Shown: in pieces, positions 56,515 through 64,000 of the stretch
Position numbering within the stretch: the stretch's first letter is position 1
How the letters are laid out: each line of letters opens with the position of its first letter
NCBI RefSeq assembly: GCF_003269295.1
Contig: NZ_QLTT01000011.1
Coordinates: forward strand, 186,001 to 250,000
Direction: 5' to 3'
From: Lentzea atacamensis
Lineage (GTDB): Bacteria > Actinomycetota > Actinomycetes > Mycobacteriales > Pseudonocardiaceae
DNA: 64,000 nucleotides
Translations under genes and position numbers: made by a program
Notes under the pieces: generated by a model
The model's input: only the letters and a program-made list of their open reading frames with translations
The model's database searches: none
Told to the model about the DNA's origin: nothing

Positions 56515-58605
<2,091 letters not shown>

Positions 58606-58789
58606 ACCTCCGATCTTGGCATCCGACACCGACAAAAAACTTGCGAGTTCAGCCAGGCGGCGCAGTGCGCCTGCTCATAGCGTGCATCGCTCACATCACC
58701 GGCGGCCCCGAGGTGCACGGGCTCCCCACGTGACGTCCGGGTGACCCCCGATGGGTGGGGTGCGGGAGGCCGTTGGGAACAATGGGCTC

Positions 58790-59593
58790 GTGGCGGACGT
58801 CGACGTGACAGATCTGGTCGTGCACATGGCGGGCGTATCGGTCCGTCGAGGGAAGAACACGCTGGTCGGCAACATCGACTGGAGCGTGGAACTGGACGAG
58901 CGCTGGGTGGTGCTGGGCCCCAACGGAGCGGGCAAGACGACCCTGCTGCGGCTGGCCAGCGCCGAGCTGCACCCCACCAGGGGCAAGGTCCACCTCCTGG
59001 GCGAGCGCCTGGGCAAGACCGACGTCCAGGAGCTCAAGCCCCGCATCGGCCTCTGCAGCGCGGCCCTCAACGGACGCGTCCCCGGTGACGAGACGGTCGT
59101 CGACCTCGTCGTGTCCGCCGGCTACGCGGTGCTGGGCAGGTGGCGCGAGGAGTACGGCAAGCTCGACACCGACCGGGCCCGGGAGCTGCTCGGCACCCTG
59201 GGCATCGCGCACCTCGCCGACCGCCTCTACGGCACCCTGAGCGAGGGTGAGCGCAAGCGCACGCTGATCGCCCGCGCGCTCATGACCGACCCCGAGATGC
59301 TCCTGCTGGACGAGCCCGCCGCAGGCCTTGACCTGGGCGGACGCGAGGATCTCGTGGCCAAGCTGTCGGAGCTCGCCATGGACCCCGACGCGCCCGCGAC
59401 CATCCTCGTCACGCACCACGTCGAGGAGATCCCGCCCGGCTTCACGCACGCGCTGCTGCTCCGCGAGGGTTCGATCGTGGCCCAGGGCCTGCTCGACGAC
59501 GTCCTCACTGAGGAAAACCTCTCAAAGACGTTCGGTCAGGACCTCGAACTGCAAAAGTCGGGGGAGCGGTTCTTCGCCCGCCGAAAGGTCTGA
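58790..59593 (+). CDS. ABC transporter-type ATP-binding protein
   Basis: A lone 267-residue ATPase with Walker A GPNGAGKTTLLRL, signature LSEGERKRTLIAR (Glu replacing the second Gly), Walker B MLLLDEPAAGLDLGG and H-loop LVTHHVEEIPPGF. No permease gene is adjacent. The ending KSGERFFARRKV and the Asp-rich family insert LGRWREEYGKLD are those of a widespread actinobacterial orphan ATPase near enoyl-CoA hydratase genes. GTG 58790 is chosen; ATG 58751 is an alternative. Function is open: transport with a distant partner, or a soluble role. Confidence 0.82.
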   Translation: MADVDVTDLVVHMAGVSVRRGKNTLVGNIDWSVELDERWVVLGPNGAGKTTLLRLASAELHPTRGKVHLLGERLGKTDVQELKPRIGLCSAALNGRVPGDETVVDLVVSAGYAVLGRWREEYGKLDTDRARELLGTLGIAHLADRLYGTLSEGERKRTLIARALMTDPEMLLLDEPAAGLDLGGREDLVAKLSELAMDPDAPATILVTHHVEEIPPGFTHALLLREGSIVAQGLLDDVLTEENLSKTFGQDLELQKSGERFFARRKV

Positions 59594-59648
59594 GAAGCTA
59601 CCGCCAAGTAACGTGACACCGGGGTCGCGACAACTAGGAGGGCGCTGC

Positions 59649-60428
59649 GTGGCTGAGTTCGTCAGGCTGGAAGTCGAGGACGGGATCGGCACGATCCGGC
59701 TGGATCGGCCGCCGATGAACGCCCTGAACCGGCAGGTGCAGACCGAGCTCCAGGCCGCCGCCAAGGAGGCGAGCGAACGGTCGGACGTCTACGCCGTCAT
59801 CGTCTACGGCGGCGAGAAGGTCTTCGCGGCGGGCGCCGACGTCAAGGAGTTCGCGCAGATCTCCCACGCCGAGATGACGCTGCGGGCCAAGAGCCTGTCG
59901 GACGCTCTCGGCGCGTTGTCCACCATCCCGAAGCCGACCGTCGCGGCCATCACCGGCTACGCGCTCGGTGGCGGCTTCGAGGTCGCGCTCGGCTGCGACC
60001 GCCGCATCGCCGGCGACAACGCCAAGGTCGGCCAGCCCGAGATCCTGCTCGGCCTGATCCCCGGCGGTGGCGGCACGCAGCGCCTCGCCCGGCTGATCGG
60101 CCCGTCGAAGACCAAGGACCTGCTCTACACCGGCCGGTTCGTCGGCGCCCAGGAGGCGCTGGAGATCGGCATGGTCGACGAGGTCGTCGCTCCGGACGAC
60201 GTGTACGAGGCCGCGAGGCGCTGGGCCAAGCAGTTCGTCAACGGGCCGGTGCTCGCGCTCGCCGCGACCAAGGCCGCCGTCGACGGTGGCCTCGACACCG
60301 ACCTGGAGTCGGGCCTCAAGCTGGAGAGCCACCTCTTCGCGGCGTTGTTCGCGACGGAGGACAAGAAGGCGGGCGTGGAGTCGTTCATCGAGAACGGCCC
60401 GGGAAAGGCGAAGTTCAGTGGCAACTGA
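59649..60428 (+). CDS. Enoyl-CoA hydratase/isomerase
   Basis: A 259-residue crotonase-fold protein. Both catalytic Glu positions are kept: GYALGGGFEVALGCDRRIA and KVGQPEILLGLIPGGGGTQRL; AAGADVKEFAQ forms the oxyanion-hole region. It is similar in layout to mycobacterial EchA8-type hydratases of fatty-acid beta-oxidation. GTG 59649 has AGGAGG 8 bases upstream. The stop overlaps the next gene by 11 nt, so hydratase and methyltransferase are coupled. Confidence 0.92.
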   Translation: MAEFVRLEVEDGIGTIRLDRPPMNALNRQVQTELQAAAKEASERSDVYAVIVYGGEKVFAAGADVKEFAQISHAEMTLRAKSLSDALGALSTIPKPTVAAITGYALGGGFEVALGCDRRIAGDNAKVGQPEILLGLIPGGGGTQRLARLIGPSKTKDLLYTGRFVGAQEALEIGMVDEVVAPDDVYEAARRWAKQFVNGPVLALAATKAAVDGGLDTDLESGLKLESHLFAALFATEDKKAGVESFIENGPGKAKFSGN

Positions 60429-61374
60429 TCCGGCACCCAACCCGCACGCGACCGCGGAAGAGGTCCAGGCGGCGTACTCCGACCCCAAGCTCGCCAACGT
60501 GCTCTACCACGACTGGGAAGCGGGCACGTACGACGAGAAGTGGTCGATCTCCTACGACGACCGCTGCATCACCTACGCCGTCGACCGCTTCAAGGCCGTC
60601 GCGGGTGACACGGGTCCGTACGAGCACGCGCTGGAGCTCGGCTGCGGCACGGGCTTCTTCCTGCTGAACCTCATGCAGGGCGACGTGATCAAGAAGGGCT
60701 CGGTCACCGACCTCTCGCCCGGCATGGTCGAGGTCGCGCTGCGCAACGCCCGGCACCTCGGTCTCGACGTCGACGGCAGGGTCGCCGACGCCGAGCGCAT
60801 CCCGTACGACGACAACACGTTCGACCTCGTCGTCGGCCACGCGGTGCTGCACCACATCCCGGATGTGGAGGCGGCGATGCGCGAGGTGCTGCGCGTGCTC
60901 AAGCCGGGCGGCAAGTTCGTGTTCGCGGGCGATCCGACGAACATCGGCAACTTCTACGCCCGCAAGCTCGGCCAGGCGACGTGGTGGCTGACCACGAACA
61001 TCACCAAGGCCGTGCCGGTGCTGAACGACTGGCGCCGCCCGCAGGAGGAGCTCGACGAGTCCTCCCGCGCCGCCGCGCTGGAAGCCGTAGTCGATCTCCA
61101 CACGTTCGACCCGGACGACCTGGAGAAGACCGCGCGGCGCGCGGGCGCGGTGGAGGTCAAGGCCGTCACCGACGAGCTGTCCGCGGCGCTGTTCGGCTGG
61201 CCGGTGCGCACGTTCGAGGCCGCCGTGCCGCGCGAGAAGCTCGGCTTCGGCTGGGCGATGTTCGCCTACCGCACCTGGCAGAACCTCTCGTGGGTCGACC
61301 AGAACATCTTCGCGAAGGTCCTGCCGCGCGAGGTGTTCTACAACGTGTCGGTCACCGGCAAGAAGTCCTCCTGA
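60418..61374 (+). CDS. Class I SAM-dependent methyltransferase
   Basis: A 318-residue protein with an N-terminal cap (YSDPKLANVLYHDWEAG), the SAM motif I LELGCGTGFFLLNL, DLSPGMVEVALRNAR, motif near DLVVGHAVLHHIPDVEAAM and LKPGGKFVFAGDP. The C-terminal region from about residue 180 is less conserved and has aromatic, partly hydrophobic segments, suggesting a lipid or quinone-like substrate; this is a guess. GTG 60418 lies inside the hydratase gene. Confidence 0.88.
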   Translation: MATDPAPNPHATAEEVQAAYSDPKLANVLYHDWEAGTYDEKWSISYDDRCITYAVDRFKAVAGDTGPYEHALELGCGTGFFLLNLMQGDVIKKGSVTDLSPGMVEVALRNARHLGLDVDGRVADAERIPYDDNTFDLVVGHAVLHHIPDVEAAMREVLRVLKPGGKFVFAGDPTNIGNFYARKLGQATWWLTTNITKAVPVLNDWRRPQEELDESSRAAALEAVVDLHTFDPDDLEKTARRAGAVEVKAVTDELSAALFGWPVRTFEAAVPREKLGFGWAMFAYRTWQNLSWVDQNIFAKVLPREVFYNVSVTGKKSS

Positions 61375-61375
61375 G

Positions 61376-62536
61376 TTGGGGTACGCGTTCACCTCGGACG
61401 ACGTGGCGTTCCTGCGGTCCGCCGCCGGAGTCGCCGCCGTCGCCGAGGTGAACGCGTTGCCCTTCACGGACTCTTCTCGCCTGCACGACGTGGGCGTCGC
61501 CCGCAAGCTCCTCGGCGAGCGGTTCGCTCCCGTCGTGGAAACCGTGCTGCTGCGCCGTCGCGCGACGTCCAAACTGGACAACGCCGCCGAGTGGCTCTTC
61601 ACCGACGACGCCCTCCAGCAGGCCACCGCGTCACCGGTCGCCCGCCATCGGGCTTCGCGGTTCGCCGGGCGCGATGTGCACGACGTCACGTGCTCGATCG
61701 GCGCGGACCTGTTCGCGTTGAACGCTGTCGCTTCCCGGTGCGTCGGCTCGGACCTCGACCCGGTCCGGCTCGCCATGGCGCGCAACAACGTTCCCGGCCA
61801 GCTGGTCGTCCAGGCGGACGCGCTGAAGCCGGTCTCCCGGGCCACGGCCGTCACCGCGGACCCGGCCCGCCGTGACTCGTCCGGCCGCCGCAAGTGGCAC
61901 CCGCAGGACTTCGTGCCACCGCTGGACGAGCTGTCCGAGGTGTACGCGCACGTCGACCTCGCGGTGAAGTGCGCGCCCGGCATCGACTTCGCGGTCGCGC
62001 CGTGGGCCGACGAGATCGAGCTCGTGTCGCTCGACGGCGCCGTGCGCGAAGCCTGCCTGTGGACGCGAGGCCTTGCCACGGAAGGAGTTTCACGCCGCGC
62101 GACGGTCATCCACGGTGACGACTCGTGGACCGTCACCGACGCCGAACCCGACGACTGCCCGGTCGCCCCGCCCGGTGAGTGGATCATCGACCCGGACGGC
62201 GCGGTCGTGCGCGCGGGCCTGGTGCGGCACTACGCGGCCCGCCACGGTCTGTGGCAGCTCGACGAACGCATCGCGTACCTGAGCGGAGACACACCTCCCG
62301 CGGGCATCCGCGCGTTCCGCGTGCTCGACCACGGGCACTACACGGAGAAGGCGCTCAAGTCGTTGCTGAAGACGCGCGGGATCGGCCGGCTGGAGATCCT
62401 GGTGCGCGGCCTGGATGTCGACCCGAACACCCTGCGGAAGCGGTTGAAGCTGGTCGGCCGTGACGAGGCCACGGTGGTGTTGACCAGGATCGGTACGAAA
62501 CCCGTCATGGTGCTGTGTCGGGCAGAGCGGACCTGA
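61376..62536 (+). CDS. SAM methyltransferase with THUMP-like C-terminal domain
   Basis: The 386-residue protein has a Rossmann domain around DVTCSIGADLFALNAVAS and DLDPVRLAMARNN, the DPARR motif (TADPARRDSSGRR), and a C-terminal THUMP-like part (GLDVDPNTLRKRLKLVG, ATVVLTRIG). Proteins of this build are common, poorly characterised actinobacterial methyltransferases, probably acting on RNA. The TTG start at 61376 is 1 base after the preceding stop and fits the family N-terminus GYAFTSDDVAFLRS; GTG 61403 would drop conserved residues. Confidence 0.82.
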   Translation: MGYAFTSDDVAFLRSAAGVAAVAEVNALPFTDSSRLHDVGVARKLLGERFAPVVETVLLRRRATSKLDNAAEWLFTDDALQQATASPVARHRASRFAGRDVHDVTCSIGADLFALNAVASRCVGSDLDPVRLAMARNNVPGQLVVQADALKPVSRATAVTADPARRDSSGRRKWHPQDFVPPLDELSEVYAHVDLAVKCAPGIDFAVAPWADEIELVSLDGAVREACLWTRGLATEGVSRRATVIHGDDSWTVTDAEPDDCPVAPPGEWIIDPDGAVVRAGLVRHYAARHGLWQLDERIAYLSGDTPPAGIRAFRVLDHGHYTEKALKSLLKTRGIGRLEILVRGLDVDPNTLRKRLKLVGRDEATVVLTRIGTKPVMVLCRAERT

Positions 62537-62543
62537 TCCCGCG

Positions 62544-63107
62544 CTAGCGGCCTTGGCTCAGCACGAGATCCAGTCGATCGAGGTGGTGGCTGGGCCGCAG
62601 CCGCTTGCCGTGGGTGAGCGTGGCGATGCCGTGCAGCGTGCTCCAGAAGACCTCGGTGAGCGTCTCCAGATCACGGTCGCCCGCAACGGGTTCGACCGCG
62701 GCGACGAGCTCGGCGAACGCCGCGCGCAGCTCGGCGGGCGCGTCGGCGGTGCCGAACGGGATGTCGACCTCCCGCACGAACATGGCGTCGTAGAGTGCGG
62801 GCCTCTCCCTGGCGAACTCCAGGTATGCCTCCGCGACGGCGTGCGGGCGCGATTTTCCTTGCAGGGCATTGGCTTCGTGCAACTTCTCGGCCAGCTCGCC
62901 ACAACCCTGGATCGCGACCTCGCGGATGATCGCGTCCTTGTTCTTGAAGTGGCTGTAGAGCACGGGCTGGCTGTACTCGACCTTCTCGGCGAGCCTGCGC
63001 GTGGTGACCGCGTCCCAGCCTTCCGCCTCGGCCAGCTCGCGGGCCGCGTCGATGATCAGCTGGTGGCGTTCGGCGCGTTCGCGTTCGCGCCGGCTCTGGA
63101 TGGTCAC
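62544..63107 (-). CDS. TetR-family transcriptional regulator
   Basis: A 187-residue regulator with the TetR N-terminal HTH (AARELAEAEGWDAVTTRRLA, YSQPVLYSHFKNKDAIIREV) and a ligand-binding core with YLEFARERPALYDAMF. GTG 63107 is preferred because the longer ATG 63134 form would run through a palindromic operator. It is divergent from the DUF4267 gene, and two near-identical palindromes lie between their starts. The 3' end is 7 bases from the convergent THUMP-like methyltransferase gene. Confidence 0.88.
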   Translation of the reverse strand: MTIQSRRERERAERHQLIIDAARELAEAEGWDAVTTRRLAEKVEYSQPVLYSHFKNKDAIIREVAIQGCGELAEKLHEANALQGKSRPHAVAEAYLEFARERPALYDAMFVREVDIPFGTADAPAELRAAFAELVAAVEPVAGDRDLETLTEVFWSTLHGIATLTHGKRLRPSHHLDRLDLVLSQGR

Positions 63108-63117
63108 GGCTCTGAAT

Positions 63118-63130
63118 CTAGCACTGCTAG
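63118..63130. promoter_or_regulatory. TetR operator candidate, left copy
   Basis: CTAGCA-C-TGCTAG is a perfect 13-bp palindrome 11 bases before the TetR GTG. It equals the right copy except for the central base. Confidence 0.7.
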
Positions 63131-63168
63131 ACATTCGAGCGCTGGTACTGTTAGCGTTGCTCTAGTTG

Positions 63169-63181
63169 CTAGCAGTGCTAG
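63169..63181. promoter_or_regulatory. TetR operator candidate, right copy
   Basis: CTAGCA-G-TGCTAG lies 19 bases before the DUF4267 ATG. It is 51 bases (about five helical turns) from the left copy, so both face the same side of the DNA. Confidence 0.7.
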
Positions 63182-63199
63182 AAATCATGGGGAGAGATC

Positions 63200-63589
63200 A
63201 TGCGGTTGACCACGATCATGGCCTGGCTCGTCGTGCTGGCCGGTTTCGTCTTCGGGCTGGGCTACCTGTTCAACGGGCACGGCGCGGCCGCGGGGTTCGG
63301 CATCGTCGACCCGTCCGGCTACTACGTCGTGAAGGGTGTGCGCGACCTCGCGTACGGCCTGACAGCGTTGATCCTGCTGCTGCTGAAGCAGCGTCGCGCG
63401 CTGGGCTGGGTGGTGCTGGCCGACTCGATCATCCCGATCGGCGACTGCCTGGCGGTGATCACGAGTGGCGGTTCGGTGGGCTACGCGCTGGCGGTGCACG
63501 GCTCCGCGGCCGTGCTGGTGCTGCTCACCGCTGGACTGCTGCTCCGGGAGACAGCGCCCGCACGGCCTCAGCCAGTGCCGAGTCGCTGA
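63200..63589 (+). CDS. DUF4267 small membrane protein
   Basis: A 129-residue protein with four predicted helices: IMAWLVVLAGFVFGLGYLF, DLAYGLTALILLLL, WVVLADSIIPIGDCLAVI and YALAVHGSAAVLVLLTAGLLL. The pattern, with GIVDPSGYYVVKGVRDLAYG between helices 1 and 2, is DUF4267. ATG 63200 follows GGGGAGAG. The gene is the evident target of the divergent TetR regulator. Function unknown; its 3' end overlaps the next, convergent gene by 65 nt. Confidence 0.83.
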   Translation: MRLTTIMAWLVVLAGFVFGLGYLFNGHGAAAGFGIVDPSGYYVVKGVRDLAYGLTALILLLLKQRRALGWVVLADSIIPIGDCLAVITSGGSVGYALAVHGSAAVLVLLTAGLLLRETAPARPQPVPSR

Positions 63590-64000
63590 TCTCGGTGAGC
63601 AGCAGTCCGGTCAGCACGTGGAACGCCCTGCGCAGCTCGTCGGGGTGTGTGGAGAGCACGAGCGTCCCGGCGAACTCGCGGGCGTCGTGCAGATCGTCGA
63701 GGCCGCGCCCCTGCACGGCGTTGACGCCTTCGTTGAGGCAGCGCAACGACATCACGTGGTCACGCATGTTGTTGATCATGTAGAGCGCCTGCCAGCAGCG
63801 GCCGCGTTCGATCGACGACCGCGCGTGCAGCCCGTGGAGCCAGGCGAGTCCGATGAGCTCGGCGCGGTCCGGCTGCGCCGACTGCGGAATCTCGTTGGCG
63901 TCACCGAAGAGCAGCCGGAACGTGGGCCCCGTCGCCCCGAACTCGGTCGACGGCCAGAAGGCGATGTCCACCTGCAACGTCGACCGCATCAGGAAGACCC
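63525..64000 (-). CDS. Nucleotidyltransferase-like protein, 5' end outside window
   Basis: The frame stays open to the window edge, so only the C-terminal 158 residues are seen. They begin VFLMRSTLQVDIAFWPSTEFGATGP, where VDIAFWP could carry the second acidic residue of a nucleotidyltransferase active site, and continue into a helical region (AELIGLAWLHGLHARSSIERGRC, broken at HGL) like the all-helical partner domain of antibiotic or tRNA-type nucleotidyltransferases. Identification is tentative without the N-terminus. Confidence 0.65.
   Translation of the reverse strand, partial: VFLMRSTLQVDIAFWPSTEFGATGPTFRLLFGDANEIPQSAQPDRAELIGLAWLHGLHARSSIERGRCWQALYMINNMRDHVMSLRCLNEGVNAVQGRGLDDLHDAREFAGTLVLSTHPDELRRAFHVLTGLLLTEISDSALAEAVRALSPGAAVQR

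Overview
The window is very GC-rich, codes on both strands with many 1-11 nt gene overlaps, uses GTG starts freely, and carries typical actinobacterial families: MeaB, a DosS/DosR-like two-component pair, the GlgE/TreS/maltokinase pathway, tripeptidyl-aminopeptidase-like hydrolases, DUF6230/DUF6114, SCO6745-like and PknB-like proteins. It most resembles a chromosome segment of a filamentous actinomycete, perhaps Pseudonocardiaceae; genus is not decidable from sequence alone. I saw no rRNA, tRNA, CRISPR array, insertion sequence or prophage.

Layout. 1-3.9 kb: meaB, a small membrane protein, and a GAF-GAF histidine kinase with a NarL/DosR-like regulator behind a dyad-rich leader. 3.9-9.2 kb: an exopolysaccharide-like group, a processive GT2 synthase divergent from a UDP-GlcNAc 2-epimerase, a secreted DUF2334 deacetylase-like protein and a lipoprotein. 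9.2-12.3 kb: two tandem secreted peptidases of the alpha/beta-hydrolase fold. 12.4-21.8 kb: a mannose/mannan locus (sugar ABC transporter, ManA and LacI regulator in one operon; divergent Tat-exported GH47; cytoplasmic-looking GH92) tied together by GACAACGTTGTC-type palindromes. 21.8-34 kb: a large LuxR regulator, an unknown gene, an ABC exporter, duplicated APH-fold proteins, a MarR regulator, a thiamine-binding-like protein, a secreted beta-propeller and a degenerate thioredoxin/TPR protein. 34-40.4 kb: an ArsR-GNAT fusion with its own operator, two paralogous zinc-metallopeptidase lipoproteins flanking a DUF6230-DUF6114-secreted protein operon, and a broken small secreted gene. 40.3-52.2 kb: alpha-glucan metabolism (glgE-treS-mak-glgB leftward, then a Ser/Thr kinase and glgP rightward), with glgX at 56.5-58.6 kb. 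52.5-56.5 kb: a Cys-bounded repeat secreted protein, a membrane protein, a rhodanese and cysteine dioxygenase preceded by a cysteine-containing leader peptide, and a Tat-exported LmbE/PIG-L deacetylase with a DasR-like site. 58.8-64 kb: an ABC ATPase, enoyl-CoA hydratase and two methyltransferases, a TetR regulator with paired operators and a DUF4267 protein, and a nucleotidyltransferase-like gene cut by the window edge.

How the genes fit together. TreS converts trehalose to maltose, maltokinase makes maltose 1-phosphate, GlgE polymerises it, GlgB branches the product, and GlgP and GlgX degrade it. In the mannose locus GH47 would trim alpha-1,2-mannose outside the cell, the ABC system would import sugars, GH92 could finish oligosaccharides inside, and ManA would feed mannose 6-phosphate to glycolysis. 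Points most worth following up are the leader peptide and hairpin before cysteine dioxygenase, the shared operator of the mannan locus, the DasR-like site before the secreted deacetylase, and the DUF6230/DUF6114 operon between twin metallopeptidases.
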